Positions 34,785-43,510 of a stretch of 64,000 nucleotides of DNA are shown here, one piece after another. The notes beneath the pieces are model-generated. The model was not told where the DNA came from. It worked only from the letters and a program-made list of their open reading frames with translations, and did not search any database. Position 1 is the first letter of the stretch. Every line of letters starts with the position of its first letter. The stretch lies in contig JAHDDX010000002.1 in assembly GCA_020629135.1 (NCBI GenBank), forward strand, positions 1 through 64,000, written 5' to 3'. Source of the stretch: Hellea sp. (lineage in GTDB: Bacteria > Pseudomonadota > Alphaproteobacteria > Caulobacterales > Maricaulaceae). Made by a program: the position numbers and the translations under genes.

Positions 34785-36222
34785 GCGGGTCAAATTCAAT
34801 GTTATCGGCCGCGATCGTTACTGCGACCCCCTGCTCGGCAAATGCTTTTTGCAAAAACAATTCCGGTTGTTCTACCAATCCCAAGGTCATTTCATTTATT
34901 GTATCTCGCGCTTTCATTCCCCCGGAACATTGGCCTAAAGATTCCAGGTAAAGATCTTGACCATATAATCCGTCTTGACTGGAACTTATCATCGATTTCC
35001 AAATGTCTATATAGTCGAGCTCGTCGGGTCTACATGCGAGATCGGTTAACAATCCAATGACAAATCCACAGTCATAATAATCCCGAAAACGACCTTCTTT
35101 GGCGGCCAGATTTAAAGGACCACGACCAAGAGCTGCACCACATTGCCGATAAAAACCACTGGTTTTTTGGTTCAAAAATTCGGGCGTCGCAAGATCATTC
35201 TTCAAGACCGCTTTGTAGGTCAACATATCAGCCCCACCTTCATGTAACCATTGAGCATCCATAATATCAGAACTTTCGTCTTCAGGTCTGATAGTGAAAT
35301 AATCCGGTTTTGCCGCTCCGAAGGCGTTCCACACATGCGCAACTTCATGCGCCGCAACCCAAGCTAGCTCCAGCCCCAGGGTCCCATCCGCTTTGTCCCA
35401 GCCAGAGCCCGTCAAGTGGAAATGAATCTGATTAGATAATACGCCGCCTTCTATCGATGTCCCTTGCATTTGTTCATCCGGCATGAATGAAATTAAAGTC
35501 AGTCTGTTTGGACCATCCGCTGCGCCGAGTTTGGCATTAAAATAAGCGGCTGAGAGGGTCATTACATCGGTAATTTTGGATCTTAGCTCATCCGGAAGCC
35601 CGGGATCGACAATTAGCGACCCGCCACTAAATTCACTTACCGGGACATTTCCGAAAACGGCATATGTATCCGTCTCGTCTGTTGTTCCGGTCATAGTGTA
35701 GCGTTTATCGCGCCATTTACCATCGGCGAAAATGGTTTTAAAATGCCCAGGAGTTACCTGTATTTCACTTATACGTTCTGAAGGTTCAAAAGTTCCGTCC
35801 AAATCGGTTGGATGAACCCGAAATTGCCCCATATAGACTCGCTCAGCGCCATTAGAAAATGCGCCGAACAATAAATATTCTTTGGAAATAGGGCCTCGAA
35901 ACGGTGAAACTAAGGCCTCAACACTTTGTATCTTTTTTCCAGATTTAGAATAAATAACATCAACATTATTCCGCCGCTTTAAGTCTAAATCTTCATTTGA
36001 AAATGCCCACTGCTCAGGTCTATGACTTCCGGTATTTCGCAAAAATCCCAGAGCCTCAACCGGTTCTGGAGATTGAATTTTAACCGACCATTTTTCTCCT
36101 GAGAGCGGCTCGATCTCGATCGATATCTGAGATGACCGAGGCTTGCTATCTTTCAACATGTTGTCCTGACAAGCCGATAAAAGGAACGTCAATGCTATTG
36201 CAATATGGTAAATGGAGCGCAT
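34777..36222 (-). CDS. Lipoprotein with gluzincin-like peptidase domain
   Basis: 481 residues from the ATG at 36222 (AGGA upstream). Signal with LLSAC is a lipobox. The N-terminal half is beta-rich and unknown. HEVAH near residue 291 followed, 31 residues later, by WLHEGGAD, fits an M1/M61-like gluzincin in which the second Glu is a zinc ligand; the spacing is longer than in most M1 enzymes. A peptidase at the cell surface is likely. Overlaps the converging gene by eight bases. Confidence 0.75.
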   Translation of the reverse strand: MRSIYHIAIALTFLLSACQDNMLKDSKPRSSQISIEIEPLSGEKWSVKIQSPEPVEALGFLRNTGSHRPEQWAFSNEDLDLKRRNNVDVIYSKSGKKIQSVEALVSPFRGPISKEYLLFGAFSNGAERVYMGQFRVHPTDLDGTFEPSERISEIQVTPGHFKTIFADGKWRDKRYTMTGTTDETDTYAVFGNVPVSEFSGGSLIVDPGLPDELRSKITDVMTLSAAYFNAKLGAADGPNRLTLISFMPDEQMQGTSIEGGVLSNQIHFHLTGSGWDKADGTLGLELAWVAAHEVAHVWNAFGAAKPDYFTIRPEDESSDIMDAQWLHEGGADMLTYKAVLKNDLATPEFLNQKTSGFYRQCGAALGRGPLNLAAKEGRFRDYYDCGFVIGLLTDLACRPDELDYIDIWKSMISSSQDGLYGQDLYLESLGQCSGGMKARDTINEMTLGLVEQPELFLQKAFAEQGVAVTIAADNIEFDPPI

Positions 36223-36311
36223 GTGATCCTCATTTTGACTACATCTGTAATCCATTGCACATTTTGCAATAGTAGGTAAGTTAAACTTTGTTACGATCTA
36301 TTCATATTGAA

Positions 36312-36941
36312 ATGCCAAATTCGATTTTATATTCCTTTCGACGATGTCCCTATGCCATGCGCGGGCGGATGGCGCTGCATGTCAGCGGGCTCGACTATGA
36401 ACACCGCGAAGTCCTTTTGCGCGATAAGCCAAAGGACATGCTCGACGCCTCACCCAAAGGGACGGTCCCGGTTTTCATCCTTGGGGACGGCACAGTGATC
36501 GATGAAAGCCTTAATCTGATGGCATATACTTTGGAGCACAATGACCCTATGGGTTGGATGGATGGTGATGATGCTGAGATGGAACATCTGATCCACATAA
36601 ACGACCACAAGTTCAAAACTCATCTCGACCGCTACAAATATGCGAGTCGTTATAAAGACGACGCCAAACGCGGCGATGTGGATTTAGGCCACCGTGAACA
36701 AGCCGAGACCTATATTCGGTCTTATGAAGACCGCCTGCAAAAGGGGAAATATCTTCTTGGGAGCAAGCAAAGCCTGGCCGATATAGCTATTTTTCCATTT
36801 ATGCGCCAATTCGCGAATACGGACCGCACGTGGTGGGATAGTGCTCCCTACCCGGCCACCCATGGCTGGCTTGAACGACACATCAATTCGGATTTGTTCA
36901 AAGCCATTATGGTCAAGCACCCTGTTTGGAAAGCTGAATAG
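36312..36941 (+). CDS. Glutathione S-transferase family protein
   Basis: 209 residues from the ATG at 36312; the conserved start is ILYSFRRCPYAMRGRMALH, a CPYA thioredoxin-like motif (Cys12) of beta-type or glutaredoxin-like GSTs. PKGTVPVFILGDG and DESLNLM are the glutathione-binding region; an alpha-helical domain with LADIAIFPFMRQF follows. Conjugation or dithiol reduction by glutathione is inferred. Ribosome binding site is poor, so the exact start is uncertain. Confidence 0.88.
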   Translation: MPNSILYSFRRCPYAMRGRMALHVSGLDYEHREVLLRDKPKDMLDASPKGTVPVFILGDGTVIDESLNLMAYTLEHNDPMGWMDGDDAEMEHLIHINDHKFKTHLDRYKYASRYKDDAKRGDVDLGHREQAETYIRSYEDRLQKGKYLLGSKQSLADIAIFPFMRQFANTDRTWWDSAPYPATHGWLERHINSDLFKAIMVKHPVWKAE

Positions 36942-37011
36942 AACATAAACATCGCATTCAGCGATCGCTCAATTCCTATGCTATAGTCTCCGGTAAAATC
37001 GGGAGATTACT

Positions 37012-38220
37012 ATGCGATTTTTGATCATGTTCTTTGGGGCCGTCGGATTATTGACATCGCCAGCGACGGCCCAGATTGACGATATTTTGGACGATATTTT
37101 TGGCAAACGCAGCGGGAACACTTACCCCTATCCGGGAGGCCAGTATCCGGGCTTTGGCACGATTGAAAATATCCCTGTCGAAATTGATATCAGCACACAG
37201 CGTAATCTTGATGACCACATTCTGATCGTCTCAGCCTATGCGCCACCGGTGCCCAATGTGCGCGAAAGCCGACCACGCCTTTTGGGACAAACCCGAATTT
37301 TGCTCAACGGCCTTGGCAATCAAATGAACCTGGTGGTCGCAGCACCGGACACAATTACCCGTGATATTCCCGAGGCCCGGCTGAGCGCCGAGATCATCGA
37401 CGCCAATGATCAGACCGTGATGATCAGCCGGCAAGATGCCTATTACCGGGGTCGCCAACCGGCTGCACTTGAATTGATCGCGAGTGGCCTTGCGGGATCA
37501 AATCCGCCGCCGCCCATTTCTGGCACGGTTGAAACCGTGCGCGGTGATGTCAATATTGCTAGTCAGAACAACCAGCTTTTCAGAGGCGGCACCCTAGTAG
37601 TTGAACTGGTAGAAGATGGACTCGCTGGCGGGCCAGGCGCGCAGACAGTACTAGGCCAAACCCGGATCGATATTGATCAGAAATCTCCGCCCTTTGCCTT
37701 TGAGCTCGACCATGTGAGGTCCGGCGGATCAAATGCACCTGTAAACCTACGGGCCTATATCGAAGACTGGGCTGGACGCCGGGTCATGGAATCGGCGACC
37801 CCGACCAGTTACCGCGGCGCGGGTTCGAATTATAAACTGATGCTCTCGCCCTATTCCGGTACAAGTGTCGTCACTGGCCATCCGGCAACAAGGAATAACC
37901 GTGTGGAAGGCGAAGCGCAATTTGATGCTTTTAAAGGCCTTCCGTCTGGCTCTCGCCTCGAGATCACCATAATGCGCGACTACGGAACTCCAAGTCAGGA
38001 TAGGGTCATCGCCAAAGACGTCATACAATTGGACGGACGATCCGGCTATATTCGGTTTGACGCCAATACACCCGCTATATTATTTGAAACCGGACGGCCG
38101 GATCCAATCATAAAAGCTGAAATACTCGACGACCGCGACCGAGTATTCTTTACAAGCAGCGATCAAACGCTGGCTCGCGGATTTAACACAATACGCCTTT
38201 CCCCGACATCGGTGTATTGA
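37012..38220 (+). CDS. Exported protein with three YbaY/YscW-like domains
   Basis: 402 residues. Signal peptide 1-21 (SPATA/QI). Three copies of a about 100-residue beta-sandwich unit (about 60-150, 165-270, 300-400), each ending like SRQDAYYRG, SATPTSYRG and SSDQTLARG and containing a LGQTRI-type strand. This is the domain of E. coli YbaY and YscW-type secretion pilotins (PF09619). The usual protein has one copy. Periplasmic or outer-membrane; its role is unknown. Sixteen bases before the next gene, so an operon is likely. Confidence 0.75.
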   Translation: MRFLIMFFGAVGLLTSPATAQIDDILDDIFGKRSGNTYPYPGGQYPGFGTIENIPVEIDISTQRNLDDHILIVSAYAPPVPNVRESRPRLLGQTRILLNGLGNQMNLVVAAPDTITRDIPEARLSAEIIDANDQTVMISRQDAYYRGRQPAALELIASGLAGSNPPPPISGTVETVRGDVNIASQNNQLFRGGTLVVELVEDGLAGGPGAQTVLGQTRIDIDQKSPPFAFELDHVRSGGSNAPVNLRAYIEDWAGRRVMESATPTSYRGAGSNYKLMLSPYSGTSVVTGHPATRNNRVEGEAQFDAFKGLPSGSRLEITIMRDYGTPSQDRVIAKDVIQLDGRSGYIRFDANTPAILFETGRPDPIIKAEILDDRDRVFFTSSDQTLARGFNTIRLSPTSVY

Positions 38221-38236
38221 TCCAAAGGAGGACGGG

Positions 38237-38692
38237 ATGACAACTCTAACAAAAATGACCGCTTTGTGCGGCGCCGCGATTATTGCAGCCTGCGCAAGCA
38301 TGGAAGGCGACAGTAATCAGCCGCGCGGTATCGCGGCTTTTGCCGATGATCCAAGACTTGGCGAAGAAATATCAAAGGTATGCTTTTCCAGTACGATTGA
38401 TGGATTTACGGACGCCACGCGTGACACTGTCGTTTTGAAAAAAGGCGTTTCCGATGAATATATTGTCGAGGTTATGGGGAGTTGCCGCGACCTGAAATAT
38501 GCTCAGCGGATCGGTATTGATACACATCTTAGCTGTTTGACCCGCACAGATTATCTTATCGTCTCGGACAGTGCATTTGGAAATTCAACTGGCATAGGGC
38601 CAGACCGCTGCCCGATCAACCGGATTTACAAATGGGATAGCAAAGCGGAAGAAGAGCCTGCTGAAGCGGAAGCCACAGTCGCAACACAGTAA
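38237..38692 (+). CDS. DUF6491-like lipoprotein
   Basis: 151 residues with a strong AAAGGAGG site. Lipoprotein signal ending IAAC (Cys19). Mature part has ISKVCFSSTIDGFTDAT and MGSCRDLKYAQRIGI with paired cysteines and a Glu/Ala tail (EEEPAEAEA), resembling the DUF6491 type. Function unknown. Shares a unit with the triple-YbaY gene and ends at a bidirectional terminator. Confidence 0.7.
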   Translation: MTTLTKMTALCGAAIIAACASMEGDSNQPRGIAAFADDPRLGEEISKVCFSSTIDGFTDATRDTVVLKKGVSDEYIVEVMGSCRDLKYAQRIGIDTHLSCLTRTDYLIVSDSAFGNSTGIGPDRCPINRIYKWDSKAEEEPAEAEATVATQ

Positions 38693-38704
38693 ATCGATCC
38701 CAAC

Positions 38705-38737
38705 AAAAAAGGCGGGCCAAAGCCCGCCTTAATTTTT
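38705..38737. terminator. Bidirectional terminator
   Basis: GGCGGGC/GCCCGCC stem (38711-38717, 38722-38728), loop CAAA, six A before it and TTAATTTTT after it; serves the DUF6491 gene and the TonB receptor gene. Confidence 0.85.
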
Positions 38738-38755
38738 GCTAGTTAAAATTCCAAC

Positions 38756-41700
38756 TTAGAAATCGTAAGACGCACCGAAACGGATTTCATAAGCGGAAGC
38801 GTCTTCGATAATCTCAAACGGTTGACCTGGTGCCAATGTTCTTGGGAAGCTTGGATTTCTCAAAACGCCCCACTCGTCATTTAACAAGTTGGTCAGGTTA
38901 TCGATAGTTACAAAAACTTTCGCGCGGTCATCTGCTCGAAGACCAGGGATTTCCTGAGAAATTTTCAGGTCAATTTTTGTCCAGCTTGGTCCAGTAAACT
39001 CATTTCTAGATGTCCCTTGTACAAGAATTGAATCTCCACCTAGGAACGGTGTGAAACGATATAAATCATTTGCAATGTCATTGTCATAGGTCCGGCTGTA
39101 AGGACGGCCTGAACTATGCTGCAAGAATGCGAAGAACCGTGTATCGTAGTCCTTCCAAAAATCCTTCTTGTAAGAAACCGATGTGGTGAAACGATGCTTA
39201 ATATTGTAGTTCGACGTCGAAAGAACTTCTTCCTGCGGGTCTAAGAAAGCGCGACTATTATAGTTCGAAAACGCTACTGAACTAGTCATAGGCTGAACGT
39301 CTTTCGCATCCGAATATGCGTAACCCATAGTTAATCCCCAGCCAGAATCCCACTTTTTCGAAGCCCCAATCGAAGCCACAAATGAACGGTTTGACAAATC
39401 ACTATTGGTGAGCGTGAAGCTATCCATTAGCGGGCTGTCATAATCCGGCACAGTGAATGTAACAGGCTGACCATTAGGGTCTTCCTGGCCAGTCACTGGA
39501 TCAATCAAGATTGTTGTCGTTCTTGTCCCGGCTAACTCCAGGTCTCCGCGTTTGATGATCGCCGTATTTTCACCATGTGACCACATTAAATCACCTTGGA
39601 ATAACCATTGGCCACCAAATAGGGACTCGCCCGTGTTGAAGTCGGGCCGCCATTCGCCACCAATTGCGAACTTCCAGTCAGATGGAATTTTGAACTCAGG
39701 GTCTAAATAGTTGATTTCAAAATTTCGACCTTGGCCTGAAGAAACACTATCATACATTTGCTGCGGAATAGCGTATCCAGGTGCATTCGGAACTCCACTC
39801 TCTGCCCCTGTATAGGCAAATGAGAACAAATCCAAACCATCATTCCGATCGCGCAATCTGTCACCGACTTGAGTAATGTTGTTGGCAGAATAGTTATTTG
39901 ACAACCAGACATTCGGGTTTCCGCCAGAATATCGACCGACACCACCTCGAATTTTTAACTCATCCGTTGCGTCCCAAGAAAATCCAAGGCGAGGCTGCAA
40001 AAGCCCCACACCGTCAAAGTTCTGAGCATTTGAGAACCCGTAATCTGCGACAAATCCGGGGTTTTCAGTTGGGAAATCACTTGATTCATACCAATCATAA
40101 CGAAGACCAGCAATAATGCTCAAATCGTCTTTGATTTGCCATTCGTCTTGCCCATAAACCGTGTTGATCGCGTAGCTCCAGTTGGCGGCCGCATCATTTG
40201 GATTATGTGAGGGTGCATTGTTATAATAGACTTCGCGTGCCAACCCATTTCTGAAGTTTTCGATAGCGGTTGCATTAACATTACGAAGTTCGTCAAATCT
40301 GATTTCTGTTTCAGTATGTTGAATGAACAAATTAAACAGGCTGAGATCTTTTCGCTCAATACCACCTGAGAATGTGTGGTTACCCATATCATAATCTGCA
40401 CGTAATGATAAATCGAGGAGGTCATAATTTAAATCGTTTGACTGACGACTGTCATCTCCACCGAGATAAACTGTGACATCACCCGTATCGATTTGAATTT
40501 CGCCAAAATCATTACCGCCAAGAGAAATCTGGCGATTGTCAAGCTCAAGATATCCGACACGTAATTCTGTTGAGAAGTTTTCCGTCCAATCAGAGTAAAG
40601 AGCTCCTACGTAAGATTCCAGCTTTGCTCCACGTTCATAAAGGTGATTGGAAAACTCGATTTCATTACTATCACCATCAGAACGAACGATATTAAATCCG
40701 TCATTATAATCGTAGGTAAATGATGCACGATGATTGTCGTTTATATTCCAATCAAGTTTCAACAATATCTTTTCGTCTTCATTGTCAAAACTGTTTGGAA
40801 TTGTGCCAGGCTCGTACCCGTATACGTTTCGTGCGATTTGGGCGATTTCATCAAGCTCCGCCTGAGAGACTTGAAAGGGCCCATTGCCGACAGCTTGGGT
40901 AGAAAAGGTATTGGCTCCCTCTAACTTTTCGTAAGCTGCATGGAAGAATAGTTTGTCTTTAATGATTGGACCGCCAATATTTATACCATAGCGAATTTCA
41001 TCAAAATCACTCGTGTCAAAACTGGTTGTAAGACCATCGACCTTACTGCCTCTAAGGCTATCATTTGTATAATCAATAAAAGCACCACCATGAAACTCGT
41101 TAGTTCCAGATTTGGTTACCGAGTTGATCGCGCAGGCCGTGAATCCACCGTATTTTACGTCAAATGGTGCAATCTCTACTGATACCTGCTCCAGCGCGTC
41201 ATACGGGAATGGCATACGCTCAGTTGGATATCCATTTGAGTTCAATCCAAAAGAGTCATTTACGGCAACCCCGTCCAATGTAATTGAGTTAAAACGGGAG
41301 CTTTGACCCACGCATTGCACTGAATTTATGTCGCCGCGACTTTCGTCAATATAAACCCGTGGGTCTAACCGGATAACATCCGCAATATTTCTGTTAATCG
41401 TAGGCGCATCTTCCAACTCCGTTAATCCAAAGCTAGCTGACGGCCCAACTGCAACATCTGCCAATACCTGACGCTGCGCGACTACAATGATTTCGTCAGT
41501 TTCAGCGCCGCTACCCAGAACGAAATTCAAATCCGAAGTTCCACCTAAAGACAGTGCCAGCCCCTCAACGCGCTCACCTTGAAATCCACTACTCGTAACT
41601 GAGACATCATAAAGTCCCGAAATCGGAAGGTTTCTTACGGTAAAATTTCCGCCTGAATCCGTTGTTGTTGCTCGGCTCAGTCCGGTCGCTGTGTTTACAA

Positions 41701-41869
41701 CTGTTACAGTTGCACCGCTGACCGTCGCGCCTGAATCTGTCGAAACCATACCGACAATATCAGACGTCGTGACCTGAGCAACAGCGGTTGCGCTTAGCGC
41801 CATAGTCATGGCCAGCGTACCTGTTGCGAAAACGCTGGAAAGCAAAGAAGTGCGTATTGTATTTTTCAT
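38756..41869 (-). CDS. TonB-dependent receptor, Oar-like, with carboxypeptidase-regulatory-like domain
   Basis: 1037 residues from the ATG at 41869 (GAGGG upstream); a longer frame to 42139 is unsupported. Signal peptide to about residue 32 (ATAVAQ). Residues about 35-110 are a CarboxypepD-reg-like domain (STDSGATVSGATVTVVNTAT), followed by a plug (ADVIRLDPRVYIDES, ITLDGVAVND) and a beta barrel ending in SYDF, the final Phe needed for outer membrane insertion. Takes up an unknown large substrate with TonB energy; Oar relatives are linked to peptide or protein import. No partner genes beside it. Confidence 0.94.
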   Translation of the reverse strand: MKNTIRTSLLSSVFATGTLAMTMALSATAVAQVTTSDIVGMVSTDSGATVSGATVTVVNTATGLSRATTTDSGGNFTVRNLPISGLYDVSVTSSGFQGERVEGLALSLGGTSDLNFVLGSGAETDEIIVVAQRQVLADVAVGPSASFGLTELEDAPTINRNIADVIRLDPRVYIDESRGDINSVQCVGQSSRFNSITLDGVAVNDSFGLNSNGYPTERMPFPYDALEQVSVEIAPFDVKYGGFTACAINSVTKSGTNEFHGGAFIDYTNDSLRGSKVDGLTTSFDTSDFDEIRYGINIGGPIIKDKLFFHAAYEKLEGANTFSTQAVGNGPFQVSQAELDEIAQIARNVYGYEPGTIPNSFDNEDEKILLKLDWNINDNHRASFTYDYNDGFNIVRSDGDSNEIEFSNHLYERGAKLESYVGALYSDWTENFSTELRVGYLELDNRQISLGGNDFGEIQIDTGDVTVYLGGDDSRQSNDLNYDLLDLSLRADYDMGNHTFSGGIERKDLSLFNLFIQHTETEIRFDELRNVNATAIENFRNGLAREVYYNNAPSHNPNDAAANWSYAINTVYGQDEWQIKDDLSIIAGLRYDWYESSDFPTENPGFVADYGFSNAQNFDGVGLLQPRLGFSWDATDELKIRGGVGRYSGGNPNVWLSNNYSANNITQVGDRLRDRNDGLDLFSFAYTGAESGVPNAPGYAIPQQMYDSVSSGQGRNFEINYLDPEFKIPSDWKFAIGGEWRPDFNTGESLFGGQWLFQGDLMWSHGENTAIIKRGDLELAGTRTTTILIDPVTGQEDPNGQPVTFTVPDYDSPLMDSFTLTNSDLSNRSFVASIGASKKWDSGWGLTMGYAYSDAKDVQPMTSSVAFSNYNSRAFLDPQEEVLSTSNYNIKHRFTTSVSYKKDFWKDYDTRFFAFLQHSSGRPYSRTYDNDIANDLYRFTPFLGGDSILVQGTSRNEFTGPSWTKIDLKISQEIPGLRADDRAKVFVTIDNLTNLLNDEWGVLRNPSFPRTLAPGQPFEIIEDASAYEIRFGASYDF

Positions 41870-41948
41870 GATGCCCTCAATGAATTTAAAGAAAGTGGGC
41901 GTCACCTGCGCCCGAACAGTTACAGTTGAATATAAGTTTTGTGACGTT

Positions 41949-41970
41949 TTAATGACAATTGCGTCATTAA
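41949..41970. promoter_or_regulatory. Inverted repeat upstream of the TonB receptor
   Basis: TTAATGAC (41949-41956) pairs with GTCATTAA (41963-41970) around AATTGC; about 80-100 bases before the receptor ATG. Candidate regulator site; binding factor unknown. Confidence 0.45.
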
Positions 41971-42018
41971 ATTGTTGTAAAATATTTCGACGCCCTATCG
42001 CATTGATTTTACTAAATT

Positions 42019-42034
42019 TTTTGCATATGCAAAA
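42019..42034. promoter_or_regulatory. Perfect 16-bp palindrome upstream of the TonB receptor
   Basis: TTTTGCATATGCAAAA, continuing to AATTGCAA. About 150 bases before the receptor ATG. Could be an operator; no regulator gene lies beside it. Confidence 0.45.
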
Positions 42035-42354
42035 TTGCAACACTTCATAACTTTTTTTATGAATTAGATTGGCGCGGTGATTTAACGACGGCCAGAAAGG
42101 AATTGCCGCGAATCGCTTATCGCAGGCGATTCTTACCAAGATTTCACTTAGATAAATGAATTCTAACCGCCCTATTCAGCTTGGGTTCAATTGCAATCTG
42201 TATAAAGGTCCTTGCGTGCGTCCCCTCTGTGACGTCCCTAACCCCCCAAGGGTGGCTGATGAAAATTTCCCCGGCCCACAGAACACGCAGCAGGGCGGGT
42301 GTCATTATATTCTCTCTCTCGTAATGACCCCGCGCCTGTCTAGTTTTAAAAGCG

Positions 42355-42381
42355 AAAACCCCGCCGCTAGGACGGGGTTTT
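42355..42381. terminator. Bidirectional terminator downstream of the LysM gene
   Basis: AAAACCCCG/CGGGGTTTT stem (42355-42363, 42373-42381), loop CCGCTAGGA, T-rich on both sides. Confidence 0.8.
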
Positions 42382-42402
42382 GTTGTTTAGTGAAATCGGC
42401 TT

Positions 42403-42858
42403 TTAAGCCATTTCAGTATTGTCAGACGGAATCCGCAAAACCTGACCCACATAAATTTTGTCAGGATGCTTTAACATTGGGCGGTTGGCCTCAAAGATTT
42501 CCTGATAACGGGATCCTTTTCCGTAATATTTTTTAGAAATCGCCCAGAGCGTATCGCCTGAAACAACTGTATGGAAAGCCGACGCATTGCCATCATCATC
42601 GGTTTCAATACCGTCTTCGACTTCGCCAACACCTTCAACATTACCAACAGCCAAGATGATTTTTTCTTTCATTTCCTGGGTTGCGGCCTTGCCGGAAACC
42701 TTAACCTTACCCTCGTCATCAACGTCAATTTGAATACCGTCTTTTTCAAGACCCATATCATCGACTTCTTTTTCAAGACGCTCTTTGGCTTCACGACCTT
42801 TAAATATTTTGCCTAAGCTACGCCCGGCCATTTTCACAAATGGAACTACTCCAAACAT
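42403..42858 (-). CDS. BON-LysM protein (YgaU/Kbp-like)
   Basis: 151 residues. Residues about 24-90 are a BON domain (GKVKVSGKAATQEMKEKI, then NVEGVGEVEDGI) and 95-146 a LysM domain (HTVVSGDTLWAISKKYYG, HPDKIYVGQVLRIP). This is the arrangement of E. coli Kbp (YgaU), a potassium-binding protein; LysM usually binds peptidoglycan but Kbp is cytoplasmic. No signal peptide here either, agreeing with Kbp. Confidence 0.85.
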   Translation of the reverse strand: MFGVVPFVKMAGRSLGKIFKGREAKERLEKEVDDMGLEKDGIQIDVDDEGKVKVSGKAATQEMKEKIILAVGNVEGVGEVEDGIETDDDGNASAFHTVVSGDTLWAISKKYYGKGSRYQEIFEANRPMLKHPDKIYVGQVLRIPSDNTEMA

Positions 42859-42885
42859 TTATATCTCCTCAATTTTGCAGAAAGC

Positions 42886-43245
42886 TTAGACTTCCTGCCA
42901 TAATTCTATCTTGATACCTTCGGGATCAATAAACCAGCCAAAAATACCATATTCGGTCTCTTCCACGTCACCAATTACAGTTGCCTTCCCTTTTTTGGCC
43001 ATTTCAATCAAAGTTCGGACGTCATCAACCCGCAAATTGATCATAAATCGATGTTCGGACGGATCCAAATAGGTTGAGTCGTCAGAAAACGGGCTCATCA
43101 TCGTAAAGCTTTTCCCATCGGCCTCCCACTGCATTGCGCCCCAATCCATAATGTCGACGCCCATAAAATCCGACCACCAGGCTCGGTAAGACTCCACATC
43201 TTTGCATTTGAAAAATACGCCGCCCAATCCCAAAACTTTCGCCAT
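42886..43245 (-). CDS. VOC (glyoxalase/bleomycin-resistance fold) protein
   Basis: 119 residues from the ATG at 43245 (GAGG upstream). Single VOC module pattern: LGGVFFKCKDVESYRAWW at the start, a strand with MINLRVDDV, and the C-terminal WFIDPEGIKIELWQEV with the metal-binding Glu. Substrate unknown; it may dimerise. Possibly the same unit as the LysM gene (28 bases). Confidence 0.8.
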   Translation of the reverse strand: MAKVLGLGGVFFKCKDVESYRAWWSDFMGVDIMDWGAMQWEADGKSFTMMSPFSDDSTYLDPSEHRFMINLRVDDVRTLIEMAKKGKATVIGDVEETEYGIFGWFIDPEGIKIELWQEV

Positions 43246-43365
43246 ACTGCCTCTGTTCATGTTATTATTGTCACAGACACTATAACAGAGCTTGGCCTTT
43301 TAAGGGAAGCGGGCTATAGAGCGCCGCAAATCGACTCTTGTTAAAATATAAACCTGGAGGTCCCT

Positions 43366-43497
43366 ATGATGGGTCTTATTCAATCCGGCCTTAGCATTTT
43401 TGGCCTGTTTTCAATGAATCCGGCCATGGCTGCATTTTTCATGATCATTATTTTATTCGGCGGCATGAACCTGCTGGAATATAAGCGGTTCGATTAG
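43366..43497 (+). CDS. Small membrane protein, 43 residues
   Basis: Starts ATG at 43366 after a strong CTGGAGG site and runs 43 residues to TAG. The middle (about 18-38, AMAAFFMIIILFGGMNLL) is one membrane helix, ending with a charged tail EYKRFD. No family recognised. It lies 13 bases before the antiporter gene and is probably cotranscribed and perhaps an accessory subunit; that is inference. Confidence 0.6.
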   Translation: MMGLIQSGLSIFGLFSMNPAMAAFFMIIILFGGMNLLEYKRFD

Positions 43498-43510
43498 GAC
43501 CTAATCTCTT

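Larger units (their letters stand above)
41870..42402. other. 533-base upstream region of the TonB receptor, with palindromes
   Basis: Contains two inverted repeats (41949-41970 and 42019-42034) listed separately, a third imperfect one (GAATCGC 42110-42116 with GCGATTC 42126-42132), and a terminator at 42355-42381. From 42135 to 42350 I see nothing that I can support; a frame there (42156-42536) has no good start and runs over the LysM gene. Confidence 0.5.

Noticed and set aside
41870-42139. 90-residue extension of the TonB receptor
   Set aside because: It precedes a normal signal peptide and ribosome binding site; the palindromes inside it look regulatory.
42156-42536. Frame of 126 codons upstream of the TonB receptor
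   Set aside because: No ribosome binding site, runs over the LysM gene on the other strand, and the product shows no domain pattern.
43261-43365. TTGTCA followed by TATAAC as a promoter before the 43-residue gene
   Set aside because: The spacing is only about eight bases, too short for a sigma-70 promoter.
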